From Sabethes cyaneus (Eukaryota > Arthropoda > Insecta > Diptera > Culicidae): 64,000 bases of DNA. Position 1 is the stretch's first letter; each line of letters begins with the position of its first letter. A program made the position numbers and the translations under genes. Positions 23,982 to 37,149 of the stretch are shown one piece after another. Location of the stretch: assembly GCF_943734655.1 (NCBI RefSeq), contig NC_071355.1, positions 195,857,939 through 195,921,938 of the forward strand. Direction: 5' to 3'. The notes under the pieces were generated by a model. The model saw nothing but the letters and a program-made list of their open reading frames with translations, did no database searches and had not been told where the DNA came from.

Positions 23982-24689
23982 AATACTTATCTTTCAAAAA
24001 ATAAATATTAGACGTAGTTAGATGAACCAGTTTCAAACCGAACGGAAGATGAGAAAGATTATTTATTGACTATGTTCCAAAGTCGATTTCCTAGGTTGAA
24101 TTATTACCAATTTAAAATTAGAAGTATTGCTTTTTGAACATTGTTAGAGCTTTCCTTATATTTTTATATTAGTAATAACGTGCTGATTAACACATTAGCG
24201 TGATCATACATACGTGTTTTTATTACGCATAACATTTGGCCTTATGATTGTTTAGCCAAAGGTATCTAAGCACGCACAAAAGTAATATGTGCCTCATTGA
24301 CTATCCGTAACTGAGGTGTAAACTAAGGGAGGACGCACTATGCAATTATTCAATAATTCACAATGAAGTTATTAGATAACGTAATGAGCCTGGTCCCTTA
24401 TGGGGACAGTTACTGTTACGGAACAGGGTCACCGATAAAATGTTAAACGTAGGTATGTATTATCGTTGCGAAGAATGTTTCATTGAATAAGTATTTGAGC
24501 TTTCAACAAGTTGAAATGATCTTTAGTTTGTCGCTAGCAGAGGGGAAGTTCTTTATTAACTAATATCTATTCCAGAATGAAATATTGATTTTACTTCGAC
24601 TTATTACGCTAACTTTTATTATCAGGCTAACCTTTGCAGTTTTGCAGTTTTTAGTGATTTGTTGAGTAACAATGGGAAAACGGAAATGA
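23982..24689. other. Spacer, nothing recognised
   Basis: AT-rich, no supported feature. Confidence 0.4.
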
Positions 24690-25256
24690 CTTGAATATCT
24701 ATATCTATAAAAATGAATTCCTGTCTGTCGGAATGTTCCTTATACAATCAAAAACTACTGAACCGATCAGCATGAAAATTTGCAAGTAGGGGTTTTTGGG
24801 GCCGGGAAAGGTTCTTATGACGGTTAGAGGCCCCTCCCCGTACTAAGAGGGCGGGCTCCCATACAAATGAAACAATAATTTCCTCATAACTCAAGAAGTA
24901 ATCAATCAACTGGAACCAAATTTGGCATGTGGGGGTTTTTGGATGCAAGATTTTTTTTTATGATGCATTAGGACCTTTGCTTCCTATAGGAGGGGGGGCT
25001 CCCATACAAATGAAATACAAATTTCCTCATAACTCGAGAAGTAATCAAGCAAATGGTTCTAAATGTGGCATATGGGGATTTTAGGCGGCAGGATTTTTTT
25101 TTCTATGGTGAATTAGGACCCCTCCTTCCATACAAATAAAATACTGCCAAAATGAATCTTCTAATGTTGAGCTCCTCAGAAACTTGCAAAACTCGAAATT
25201 GTGACAGCACAGTTTTAATTTGTGGCAATACGAAGTTTGTCGGGTCAGTTAGTGTA
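24690..25256 (-). repeat. Dispersed repeat with tandem units, copy 2
   Basis: Reverse complement of the 19.8-kb repeat: it begins at the ATATCTATATCTATAAAAAT tail with CTGTCTGTCGG, contains two to three of the ~140-bp units, and ends at AGTTTGTCGGGTCAGTTAGT. It is shorter than copy 1 through fewer internal units and loss of the 20-bp minisatellite. Confidence 0.75.
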
Positions 25257-27444
25257 AAATGAACCAAGTATTTAAACTTAAAATAAGTTGCACGTTAAAT
25301 AACTTGCTCCACCGCTGATTTGCTTATGATTTGCACTTTAAATTAAAACAACCACAGTCTACTGACCGAAATCATTCGTTTCACTTTCTCCACCCTTCAA
25401 CGATCGGTATAATAGCCTCAGTGAAAAAATAACAACCTTGGCACATTTATGTATAAACTCATCGTCGACCTTGACAAGGTGGACTGTCAAAAACGATCAT
25501 CATCAGTTCCGACGGACGGTTCGTGTATGATCGAATCGAACGTTACGTAACGCTATACTAATAATAACAGCTACCATATCGTGCGCGACGTGACTGGAGA
25601 CCTACATATCGGTTGGTGTGGTTTCTCCATATAAAGAAGCCGGTGCGAAGTTTCCCTCATTCCTTTCGTGTCGGTCAGTTGAACTGCCTACCTACCTACC
25701 ATTATTACGGATTGCTTTATTGTTACATTCTCTTTTCTTTTCAACCCTTTTACAACCCTGTTGATACTAAAAAGCTGGATAATTCCTACGAACAAAACAC
25801 TACGGAGGTCTAAGTTCATCCTTTTAGTTCAGAGTGTGACACGAGCTGTATAAAATGTCGGCTCACATGTAATAAGAAATCTATAAAAAAAATGCAGGTA
25901 AACGTATGTCGATGCTAGTTACAAGTAAGGCTGTCATTTTTTCAGAAAATTATGTAAAAATAAACTATAAGAATCTATCAAGGCTTGGGTAAAAAGAAAA
26001 GGTCCATGTCTTGCTGCTTGCACATTACATTTTGATCTATAGAAAATGTATCATTATTGTACTTAAAATATACAAGAGAAATTCAATTCCATTCTTTAAG
26101 TTCTGAATGGGTTAACTGCTTTTACGTTGACATGACGACTTGACGGGAGCGTGGTAAAAACGCGTTAATACTGTAAACGCGTTTTTAGTAGTAAAACGCA
26201 CACACAGCACTTTCTTGCTGCGTTACTATTGATTTATATCCTTATTGCGTACATGTTTCGATGGAATACCAAGCATATAATTCAGAAAAGATACAATAGT
26301 TTGCTATTAAATGACGTATTGAATGTATTTTGCTCGTGCTCTGTCTTTGGCAAGTCCTTCCTTGCAATCTAATTCCCGTCAAATACTATTTGAAACAAAA
26401 CGCAATTGCGAAATAATTTAGGAATTTGCTTTGAATTTGGATAAACTATTCCAAAATAACGTGTAACGGTCGAACAAAAGTTAGATTTATTCACTGTTTA
26501 TTAGACGTGATAGTTGAAATAGATACTTGACCGGTCTCGAAGTTGCCAACATAAAAAAAATTGCTGTTTATTTTGCATTTATTCAATATACTTTACTAGC
26601 AAAATATCACCACCAGCCCACTGCTGAGAATTCAGAATTCGGATAGACTTTCTACAAGTGATCAATTTGAAATTCCGATCGAATTAAATTAACAAAGCAA
26701 ATAAAGCTTTATTGAAAGGCTCGGAGCGCAACATCTCGAGGCAAATTCAACCTAACTCCGTACTTGCTAAACGGTTTGGCCCTCTTTATCCTTGGATGTT
26801 GGAAACATCGCCAGCATTCAGAGCGATTGCATATAGCCTGCCAAGGGTTTATGGACGTGAACAGGATTCGGGGCACCACATTGTTATGCAATAGTTTGAT
26901 CTGTAAAAAAAAACATTCGCTCACACAAACACATTATCCAACAAGCACAAGACACAAGGTGAGTAAAGTTGACCGACAGCTTCTTGACTGCACAATCTGG
27001 AAAGCGGGCGATTCAAGGAAGTCGATAAAAAAACTAAATCAAGCTCAGCATTTCTCTTCGCACGAGGCGCGGTGTACCAGGTAAATGTGTCGTTCGTGTT
27101 CGTTGCTGGTGCATTTACCTACTTATTACGGGTCGCTCGAATGTTCACACTTGTTTGAAGAGCACTTAGCAGCGCCGGCTGAGCTGGGGTGGGTGGAGGC
27201 GACAAATGGCGACCGATCAATCAAATGCAATCAACGGGTGTGAATGAGGGCGCCCTGGCGACATGGGATGATTGTTGGACCGTAATTTATTCGCATGCAT
27301 GCATGCAAGAGTTCAACAATGTCAACGATGTATTTTCGAATTCATTAAATTCTTTTGTGCTTTTCGTTGAAGTGTAGCGAATACGACGGTTACTATTAGG
27401 TGTGCAAAAGGATCTTAAAACTATGATTATAATGCCTAATTAAT
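25257..27444. other. Long stretch without recognised gene
   Basis: Contains a small palindrome at about 26157-26190 (AAAAACGCG either side of a short spacer) and a CTAC microsatellite at about 25688. Open frames at 25613-25813 and 26709-27084 overlap on both strands and match nothing known. Confidence 0.4.
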
Positions 27445-28446
27445 GATTATATGAAACTTCTACCTTTTACCCATTTTCAGCAATAGACCTTTGTTTATAA
27501 ACGACCCCTCAAATCATATTTCTTCTTGTAACATGTTTATTTCAACAGGTAGCTCAATGTGATGTTCTAGAAAATATTTTGCACATTAATGAGGAATATT
27601 TTTGCTGAGGACTGTTTTGCTTTGTATGCATGAATTAATAAGATATAACTGATTTTAGGTTAAAAACCGTCTGATGAAAAATCCGAATATCTTAGCCATC
27701 TGCAAGTATCTGCAATTAGTTTGCATACCAATTTGTAGGGAATTATTAAAGCTATCTGCCCAAATGTATATTTCAGAGAATACCTGGGAATACCATGGCT
27801 GGGAATACTTGGGAATAGTGCGGATTTTTTTTGCATACATTTTATAACTTAATAAATATGCGTCCTAGCGTCAAACACTCTTAACAGCAAATATGTATTT
27901 CAACATACTAAATAACTTTGTAGAACATTTGAAAGCAATAAAATAATCGTGTGCAAAGTTATTGAGTGTAATTGGTTTTTAAGTGCTCTTTTTTAACACA
28001 TCATTATATTTCGTAACCGGTAAGAGATAGATAGTTACTTTATTCAGCAAAGTTGCTTATTTTAGTATTTTCTACAACTTTTGGAGAAAAAAATACTTTT
28101 TTTTTAAATTATTTTAGAAAACAAAAATTTGTATCACCCTAATAGGTGAATTCATGGTCACCACCACCACCACCAGGTGAATTCAAGACACCACATTTGA
28201 AAAAATACACATTTTTCATCAAACGGTTTTTAGCCTAAAACAGTTATATCTCATTAAATAATGCAAAAAAAGCAAAGCAGTCTTCAGCAAAAATATTCCT
28301 CTTTTATGTGCAAAATGTTATCTAGAACATCATATTGTGCTGTCTGTTGAAATAAACATGTTACAAGAAGAAATGTGAATTGAGGGGTCGTTTATAAACA
28401 AAGGTCTATTGCTGAAAATGGGTAAAAGGTAGAAGTTTCATATATT
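27445..28446. mobile_element. Foldback DNA element with ~240-bp inverted arms
   Basis: The left arm (about 27445-27683) and right arm (about 28205-28446) are inverted copies: TATATGAAACTTCTACCTTT pairs with the sequence ending GTAGAAGTTTCATATA, and pairing continues through GTCTATTGCTGAAAATGGGT and inward to a TTTTCATCAAACGG block. The ~520-bp centre has no coding frame and a CACCAC run at 28162-28176. A target duplication could not be settled. Confidence 0.8.
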
Positions 28447-28664
28447 CAGAAAAAATACTTGAAATTGGTTTATCTTTAATATTTTGAAACCAAAAAGGCG
28501 AAAAAAAATTTACTCAAAAAGTTATTACTTAAATTTTCCTTAAAGTAACACGTAACTATTGGACGACCCCTTCAAAAGATGCATCATTTTTTCATTCAAG
28601 TTGCCGAGGACCACATTGAGCTGAGACACGCAGTTTAACCGCAAATATATTTGTCCCGAAATTT

Positions 28665-30135
28665 TAATTTCTGGCCCATAGTGCCATGGCCGCAATTCGC
28701 CAGCCACGTAGTCTGCGTAGGGTCCGCAGGTCGCCTCCCACTTGATCGATCCATCTTGCTCGCTGCGTGCCCCGCCGCCGTCTCGTTCCAGTCGGATCAT
28801 TATTGAGAACTTTTTTAACCGGGTTGTCGTCCGACATCCTCACGACGTGCCCAGCCCATCGCAGGCGACCGATTTTTGCGGTGTGAGCGATGGGTGGTTC
28901 TCTAAGCAGCTGATGCAATTCATGGTTCGTTCGCCTCCTGCACGTTCCGTCTTCCATCTGCACTCCGTCGTGGATGGTGCGCAATACCTTCCCGTTCGAA
29001 AAAACTAAGGGCTCGTTGGTCCTCCACGAGCATAGTCCATGCCTCATGGCCGTAAAGGACTACCGGTCTAATCAGCTTCTTCTAGATTGTTTACTTCGTG
29101 CAGTGGCAAATTTTGTTCCATCGCAGCGTCCTGCGGAGTCCAAAGTAGGCACGATTTCCTGCCATAATGTATCTTTGTATTTCTCGACTGGTGTCGTTGT
29201 CTGAGGTAACCAGTGAGCCCAGATACACGAACTCTTCTACCACCTCGATTTCATCACCGTCTAAATGAATCTGGGAAGGGAGGTCAGCATTCACTTCTCT
29301 AGAACCTCTTCCTTTCATGTATTTTGTTTTTGATACATTAATGACAAGTCCAATCCGTTTGGCTTGAGCTTTCAGTCCGATGTACGTTTCCGCCATCCTC
29401 TCGAAGGTACGTGTAATGATGTCAACGTCGTCAGCGAAACCAAAAAGCTGGACGGACTTCGTGAATATTGTACCACTCGTGTCTATCCCCGCTCTTCTTA
29501 TCTCACCCTCCAAAGCGATGTTGAACAGCAAACATGAAAGCCCATCACCTTACCGTAACCCTCTTCGAGATTCAAAGGGACTCGAGAATGCCCATGATAC
29601 TCGAACAACACACATTACTCGATCCATCGCCGCCTTGACCAATCGCGTTAGTTTATCCGAAAATCCGTAGTAGTGCATAATCTGCCATAGCTGATCTTGA
29701 TCGATCGTGTCCTACGCCAATTTGAAGTCGATGAATAAATGATGCGTGGGAACGTTGTATTCGCGACATTTCTACAACACTTGCCGAAGCTGATCCGTGG
29801 TGGCACGGGCACCCATGAATCCCGCTTGATATTGCCCCACGAACTCCTTTGCAAATGGTGATAATCAACGACATAAAAGTTGGGAGAGTACCTTGTAGGC
29901 GGCGTTCAACAGTATGATTGCGCGGTAATTACAACAATCCAACTTGTCGCCTTTTTTGTAGATCGGACACACGATGCCTTCCGTCCACTCCGGTAGTAGC
30001 TCCTCCTCCCAAATCTTGACAATGACTTAGTGCAGCGCTCTAGCCAGTGCGTCACCACCGTATTTCAGCAGCTCGCCGGGTAGCTCCTGGTGGTCGGGGG
30101 CTGGTGTCGTCTTCTGCACATGCTCCCCAAGATCT
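28665..30135 (-). mobile_element. RTE-like LINE, RT and C-terminus, decayed
   Basis: Read from 30135 down: LLPEWTEGIVCPIYKKGDKL (about 29990-29940), NYRAIILLNAAYKVLSQL (about 29935-29880), an FIDFKLA-type block (about 29725), LLFNIALEGEIRRAGIDTSG (about 29530-29470), the catalytic LFGFADDVDIITRTF (about 29450), EFVYLGSLVTSDNDTSREIQ (about 29240-29190), GKVLRTIHDGVQMEDGTCRRRTNHEL (about 28990-28920) and RLRWAGHVVRMSDDNPVKKV (about 28870-28810). Open blocks of 146 and 127 codons survive (29091-29531, 28664-29047). Endonuclease is missing, several frameshifts. It differs in sequence from the 4.8-kb copy, so at least two lineages occur. Confidence 0.92.
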
Positions 30136-30940
30136 ATTGCGATATCGTCACCTTCATGTTTAAATATACATATTTAAATATACATTTGATTTAAAAATAC
30201 AATACACTGAATTATACATATTCAAATTGGGATTATTTCTAGTTTCCGTCGTAGTAAGTGAAGCCACTCTAATTTTCATCATTTCTTGGATGGATCTAAT
30301 GAATACTCCAAAAGTTCTTGTGCTGATTTGATTCAAACACACTTACCTTGCGATCCGTGCACTTTGAATTCACTAAAAAGTGATTATTAAAGCATTTTAT
30401 TGAAATTACGCAACTGACTCCATTTCTTCGTCGTACCGTTTTGAAATCCGTCCATCAAAATTTTTCAGCATCCGAACTAAAAATCAAAACAATGTTTACG
30501 AAATTAGCGCGCATGTATTTGTGTAGGACGGCATGACAAATGTTATTCTGCAAAACTTTCTGCTGGTAATGCAAGTTTTCCCGGCTGAAAAATAACGACA
30601 ATGCATTGCGTGAGTTATTTTCATTTTATGAATGACAGAGATTGAAAAGATTAGTCGACATTTTCTTCTTCGTCACACAAAAAAACTAAGGAATTTGGCT
30701 GCTAGGAATTCTTTAATGAAAAGAAGCATTTAAATATATCTCAGCTCACTTAGATTAATCGCGTATGATAGTCAACAAACTAAAATATTAGGGAACAGCT
30801 AACTTCGTATTGTATGTCATAAACAATTCTGTTATTTTTAATAATTTGTGGTGGATAGGACGGTAATAGACAATTACGACGAAGCAGTAACAAATCCTAC
30901 TTACTAACGTTCCGTTTCAGTGTTCAGACCTCGTGACTTT
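30136..30940. other. Spacer, nothing recognised
   Basis: AT-rich with no supported feature. Confidence 0.4.
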
Positions 30941-30944
30941 TATT

Positions 30945-31095
30945 TGAAAGACTTCACAGACAGCACTTAGACTACAGGTAACTACGGGTCTAGTGCTACG
31001 ATTTTATTGATTCTAACAGCCTCAGCCTCTAATAGACGACGACTAACTTGTTAGACCAGTGTTACAGAACCACGAGGTCAACTGGAAGGTTATTC
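30945..31095 (-). mobile_element. Degenerate tRNA-like SINE
   Basis: The minus strand repeats the arrangement of the SINE at 36398-36620: CCAGTTGACCTCGTGG at the head corresponds to CCAGTTGGCCTCGAGG, followed by a CGTCGTC block and a GGCTGTTAGAATCAATAAAA body. The B box is eroded. Confidence 0.5.
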
Positions 31096-31099
31096 ATGT

Positions 31100-34000
31100 T
31101 AATAAGAAATGTAGTAGTATAAGGGCCAGGTCACACCGCTAGGTGAATTAATTCAGGTTTTTTAATCACTCGCTCGTGTTGTATACCACTGCACGGCTTA
31201 CTAATTGCAATAAACTTCGTTTATGCAGGATTTATTTTGAGTCTAGCTCCTGCAACTACTTTTTTCACAGGGCCAAAGGCCTAGTTTTACACCTAACACC
31301 AGTGATGTGGAAGTCGTCTCCAACGCCTAAGGTCATAGGTACCTAGCAGTCACTCATAAAGTTTTAATTGTACTAATATAAAAGAAATTAAAATCAAACG
31401 ACGTTGAAAAAATGCGTTTCATACTAAATTACCGACATTACAATTTTTATTCCTATGCGCTGAGTTGAATAATTTCCTCGGCTCGTTTGACATTAGTTAA
31501 TAGAGCAGCAGCACTTCATCTGATTAACGACAGTTGATACCGGCGCAGAAAACATAAAACCTACATTGCAAGGTATAATTTTCAATTTACTACCTTATTC
31601 ATTGCCTTTTGACTGCAAACACTTCAAACGAAAGGAAAATCAAGCCACGACGAGCACGGCGGCGGTATCGAGCGCAAATAGTCGGAAAAACGCGATCATT
31701 CACGCGGATGATCGCTATCGCTTACCAACCGTACACCATCAGTTTAACTTTTATCTGGGAGGCCGCGATCGGCGTGAATTCTGGTTGATGCCATAACGAC
31801 TTCCTGGTCCGACAACGCAGTCACTCATCGCAGACGTTTTATGCTGCAGTTGCAGCAACTGAGGCAGCCCTTCTGACGTTTTGCGGAATCAACCGCGAAA
31901 AGTCATAAACTAAGCGAGTCAGTAAAGCTATCTAACAGTGAAGAGATTTGTTTTGAAACAGGGATATGGATTCTGCTGGTCATCGCGGTAAAATCAGGCT
32001 CTCCTAGACGCTTCGGAGGCGTACCAATGCTATCGGAAAGGGGAGGAGAGTACGGCGCCTTTTTTCTCAACGTTGCACTCGATGGTATGCGACTGGTTGC
32101 GCAGACGTACCTACCTACTGGAAGGAAATTGGTTTGTTATGAAGTAATGCGTTTTCCAAAACTCGTTTTCTTTAAGTTTATAAGGTAAGATTCAGTCGCG
32201 GTTCAGTGGTGGTTTCCAATGGGAGAAAACCTGTAAAATACACGGAAAAGTAAGTCATCTGTTAACGTAACCCGATCAAAGCGAACTCGTTCAGTATCGT
32301 GTTATAGATTTGTGCTGCTTCCTTATTTTTTCGAAACGCATGCTGCAATGTGCAGACGGAGTAGTGTGAGCACGCAAGTCCTGAAATGTAGTTCAGTTGG
32401 ATTTTTTGGATACGCAATTATGAAAGTCCTGTAAACTATGCCCCAAAAGTCTATCATTGCTTAGTACAATGTTGGTTGCGTACAAATTTTCTTTCCTAAT
32501 TATTTTTAAACGTTAGCTTGAGTCAGAAGTGAAATGGTGCTTCAGAATTTTGCAGAACATCCAGAATGTACGGTTGACGGTTTAACCGTACAGTAAGATT
32601 TGTCACTAATGCGCAGTGAATTTATTTTATACTCTGTAATAGTTAGTTTAATCTTTGTTTTTTGGAATGGTTTTTTGACTTTACTGTTGCTTGATAGCAG
32701 CTAAAACAACGTTTTGCTTCTAATACTCCGACGTTATTCAATTTAATCAAAGGAGTACTTTTAAGCTCTTAATCATCTTCGAATAAGCACAATCACGTTT
32801 GCATATTAGGAAGGACGATGAAAAAATTTGGGTCCTGACAAAACTGAACATACCTATTTAGTTAGAAGAAGCACCATTTCGATTCAATTTTCCGGATCAG
32901 CTAGACCCGGATTAACGAGTCGTCGAGTTATCGGGCGTCGGATTTGCAATGGGATACTGTACAAAATGTCGTGCAATGGATTATTATTATTTCACTAAAA
33001 TGTTTCACAGGTTAGTAACAGCCGCTCAAGTTGAACACATACTTTACCACTGTGCTTTCCCACGTACATCAATGATACTTCACTACGAGATGTATTTCCT
33101 GGCGGTTTTTAAAACACATTAAAGTTTTCCCATAAAATCCACCTGCAACTTGTTCCCATCACTGTCGAACGAAAATATCTTTTTCTGGCTGCGGATAAAT
33201 AACTTCCTGCAAGAGATCACCATCTGACGTAGAGGTAATCTGTTTCCTATTTCAGGAAGCATAATGAAAACAGCGATAAACTAACTGTTACGTTCGATCT
33301 TCTAGCATCAGAAACTACCACTGGATCACGCTAATCCTGTTTGGATCAGTTTATCCACTCGCTCAACGAACTGCGAGGATTCCGGCGTCTGCATTTACTG
33401 CTTCGCGACTTTTACCGGACAGCATCACTGAACCTAAGCAAGGGTAGCGATAGAAGGAGCACAAACCAGTTATCGCGCCGATCGTTTTACTGCCTTAGAT
33501 TTAAGCCTACTTGCAGTGTAGCGCAACGGCGGACCGCGCCTTGTAATTAAATTACCTGTACGATAGTGCAGCTTGTGTAGCTAATCTAATGAAGCGCATA
33601 ATGTATGCAAAATTGTGCACGATTTGCAACCAAATGTAACACCTAATAATTTATCCGATCGGCTCCTCAGGGCGAACGTTTAGACGCTCAGAGGTGAGAA
33701 ATAATAACGCTTAATTTATGTAGGCTCGCGGTTGTACCTTTAGCCAAGAAATTATTAAACAATCGACTACTTAATGACTAATTCAGCAAGATACGATTTT
33801 ATTTATTTTAACAATCATTCGAGTGTCATTTTTGAATACTGCAAAACCACGATTTTAATCATAAAACCTTGATTATTTGCAACTTTGAATGCAACAGTTC
33901 CGCGTCTCTCGAACTCACGTTGTCAGCATGGTTAAGTGGCAGTGGCACATAGGCTTAACTCGCCATATTCCCGCAGATACACCGGCATCGAATGCACCGT

Positions 34001-35205
34001 GTGAAGGAACTATCACTCAGCGGCAACAAGAAAATATTGGCGAAAGGTTTCCTGTTTTGCCAAATCGTTTGCATCGAGACACGGCACAGGGAACAGCAAT
34101 ATGTAGGCCTTAATTGTCATGTTATGCGCTGAGTGGGTTGTCAATTGTACTGGCTGTGATTCCAGGTTTTGCTTCGGAGGAGTGCCTGTTGCACACCAAC
34201 CGTCGCGTCGTCGTCGTCACTAGTCGTGAGCAAATGCAAAAGGTATCGTGCTGCAATGTTACACAATCAGTAGCTATGGTCGTGCTTCTGAATATGCTGC
34301 AGGACATTTTTCTATCCATGTGGCATGTGAACATAACTTATGGAATTTCCTAAAGGATGCATTTTTTTATTTGATCATTTATATCCGAGAAACTGCGTTG
34401 CATGCTGATTCATATCTTGCATAATTTAGAGCATGGATATCTGATTTTACGTAAATTGAAATTTATTAGTTTCCGTTATCGTGATTTACTTCGATCATAG
34501 CCCTCACACTATGTTTCACTTGCAAAGCATTTCCAATCTAATCTATAGCTGAAACAAAGTGGTGTGATGATTCGCATCAGCATCAGCAAGCTAAATTTCC
34601 TATGCTAGCCATACAAACTGACTAGTGCACCAAACGTGTTCGAACGATAAAAAAAAGTCTGCGCATCACGATTTTTCTATATCTTCCTCCCACCCAGAGT
34701 AGATAAAAGCTGTATAATCAGTTGACTACAATAATTCGTTCACATTATTGAAAATTATAACTCCATGGTTTGGCAGCTTATCAATGAACAGGATGATCCA
34801 GTCCTGCGATTATCAATCTCAAACCATACCCGTATTTATAAGGAAATGAAATTTGCATTTCCGTATCGACTTTGGTTGAATTTTTCTAAAAATTTACTTT
34901 GTGAGCAAATACGTTGTTTTAAACTATCATTGTACACTGTGGCCTTTATTTTCAAATATAAACTGTTTTTAAACCTAAATTTGTAAAAACCATAGTGACC
35001 GCTAGTTCCGCCAATGATTTAGTCTTCCGTAGAAAAACCGACCAATTTTTTAAATTTATCTATATCTAACAATAGGTTGGTTGGTTAATTGGATATAATT
35101 AGATGACTATAGGTAATAAAGACTTTTAATATAACGATAAAATAAAACGATCGAAAAAAATGCAATGGGGCTATAACCTCACCCTAAAAAGAGTCTTAGC
35201 TCCTT
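31100..35205. other. 4-kb region without recognised gene
   Basis: A GC-richer patch at about 31640-31900 and another at 33340-33560 have no homology-supported frame. At 32895-32960 a sequence ending GGGATACTGTAC, with GGATTAACGAGTCGTCGAG inside, faintly recalls a pogo-like end. Nothing else is recognised. Confidence 0.4.
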
Positions 35206-35214
35206 CAATGCACA

Positions 35215-35612
35215 AAATAGTTTTTCACTCCATTTGCCGATTTACTGAGTCAGCTTACGGTTTAGGGATTTCTTCAAAATTATCGTGCAAGTTTGGATCG
35301 AAAATCTCCATTTGCAAATAAATTTTTGCTTCATCAGCATAGCACAACCTTGTTTCATAAGGCAATGGTCGAGTGACATTGTAAACGAATAGCGAAAATA
35401 ATAGTGTTCCTAAAATGCTAACTTGAGGTACACTTGAACCGTTCTGAGACCACCTCGATTGAGAAGGGCCTAGTTTAACGGCAATTTTGCGATTGTGTAA
35501 ATACGTGCTCAGTCAGGAAAGTAAGCTAGATGACACTCCCAATTTGTCCAGCTTAGCTAGTAAGATATCGATCATTGACATGATCAAATACCGCTTTCAG
35601 ATGGCATCGGTC
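35215..35612 (-). mobile_element. Jockey-superfamily LINE reverse transcriptase relic
   Basis: The minus strand, allowing frameshifts, reads KAVFDHVND, then a TYLHNRKIAVKLGPSQSRW-like block, NGSSVPQVSILGTLLFSLFV and RLCYADEAKIYLQME. These are RT motifs of Jockey/CR1-type elements: KAFDxV, the VPQGSxLGPLLF turn, and the YADD catalytic box, here mutated to YADE. It has stops and frameshifts and no open frame long enough to stand out. It is distinct from the RTE-like LINEs elsewhere in the window. Confidence 0.8.
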
Positions 35613-36395
35613 TGACCCGATCTGAGACATAGCGAGGTGAACGTAAACTCCAGTAAGTTAGTAGTAATTAGTATCTTATACTTGCAGCCATTTACAGGTT
35701 ACTGCATTCTGAAAGATCATTTTATCGTTTCTAAATTATGTAGCATTATATTGACTAGTACTGTTATGTTATTACTGTTAGTGGTAATCCTATTTTCTCA
35801 AGTGTTTTTCGCATAAAACATAATATGATACCATTCTTGCTGTTGGCAGCATAGAAAGTAGTGCTAATGTGGTCTATTGATTTACTCAGGTAGGAATGTT
35901 TAGACAGATTTTTGCACAATAATAGCACATACAGAGAAAATTTGGAACATCTGTTCATCAGTCAAGTGGTTTTAATCCACCAAAAAACATTTTCTAAAAA
36001 TAAGACCTTTCATAAAAATAGATTCCTCACAGGCTTCATTTCTGTGGTTTCGGTTTATGCTGATCTATTTCCCTAACAATTTGAAGCATAAAAGCATTGA
36101 ATAATTATGCCATTTTGCTAATAAAAAGTTCATTGAAGAGTTTACGTTGGTTTGACATCGATTTGTAACTTGAAAACAAAATGGCATTCGAAAAGCTACA
36201 AGTTTTGAACAAAATACAACGACGCAAGTAACCGAAACTTAATAAAAAATTAATGAAATTTCTTCAAAAAAGCTTTATTGATGTGAAACTATTAAATTAA
36301 AGGAAATTAAAGGCATTAAAGGAAATTTCAAAAATCTATAAATTAGCAGGCAATATACAAAAATAATATTTCTTCTTGTAACTTACGTTTATTTG
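35613..36395. other. Spacer, nothing recognised
   Basis: AT-rich, only short frames. Confidence 0.4.
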
Positions 36396-36397
36396 TG

Positions 36398-36625
36398 CTT
36401 AAAAAGCACAGCAAAGCAAAGCCTAGGTGCTACATTCCGTTATCGAAACGTAACCTTCTGCTTTTATACGACAGATTTCGCTACCAGCTGCTAGAGTACA
36501 GAACAATTGCAGGGCCACGATCACTACGATCCTAATAACTCTAACAGTCTCTCCCAGTTAAGATTCGAACATACGACGACGGCCAGCATCATACCTCGAG
36601 GCCAACTGGAGCTACAGGTTTTATT
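36398..36625 (-). mobile_element. tRNA-derived SINE (Feilai-like)
   Basis: On the minus strand the head reads CAGTTGGCCTCGAGG (A-box-like, 36596-36610), then a spacer and GTTCGAATCT (B-box-like, 36561-36570), the internal RNA polymerase III promoter pair of tRNA-derived SINEs. A ~150-bp body follows and ends with CAAAGCAAAGC-type sequence near 36410. Related decayed copies are at 30945-31095 and 44620-44740. Naming it Feilai-like is from memory of mosquito SINEs. Confidence 0.7.
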
Positions 36626-36779
36626 TATACTTATTCAAATGAATAACAACTTATAACAAATAACAACAACTTACTTTGCCATGCCCAATAGCCTTCGGTG
36701 TGCTGGTGGCCGACCAAATAAAACAAAAAAAAAAACAAAACAAACAACTTACTTATACTTAGTCAGCAATTTCATAATA

Positions 36780-36960
36780 AAAAGATTTATCAAAATTTGC
36801 TCTGATTTTGTTGAAATTTTGTAAATTTATTCAATATCAGAAACTTTTTTTTGTTTCAAAAATCCTCGTTTTATTGAACCGATTTTCATGATTTTCATAC
36901 CAAATGAAAAGTATCATTATTCTTCATATTTATTATCTGTCAGTAGAAGTGATATAAACC
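36780..36960 (-). mobile_element. Diverged fragment of the 1.39-kb pogo-like family
   Basis: Two blocks match the copy at 22083: TTGCTCTGATTTTGTTGAAA near 36797 and TATTGAACCGATTTTCATGA near 36872 with CCAAATGAAAAGTA after it. The sequence between them in the full element is missing. No termini remain. Confidence 0.55.
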
Positions 36961-37149
36961 TACTTACTAGCACATCGCGATCCAACAGTTGACCCATGTT
37001 CGTGTATCAATACGAAGACGTATTGATTTCTATCTCAAATAACAAGCAAGGTGGTATAACAACCCGATCAAATGAAAATAACAAATTTATAACAGGATGA
37101 GTTCTAAATAACAAGTATTTAATAACAAAATCTCCTTTGTGTTATGTTA

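Noticed and set aside
26709..27084. Overlapping frames on both strands at 26.7-27.1 kb
   Set aside because: They looked element-like at first reading, but no ordered motifs of any family could be identified.
32895..32960. Sequence resembling a pogo-type terminus
   Set aside because: Only one possible end, no partner terminus or TA pair within reach.
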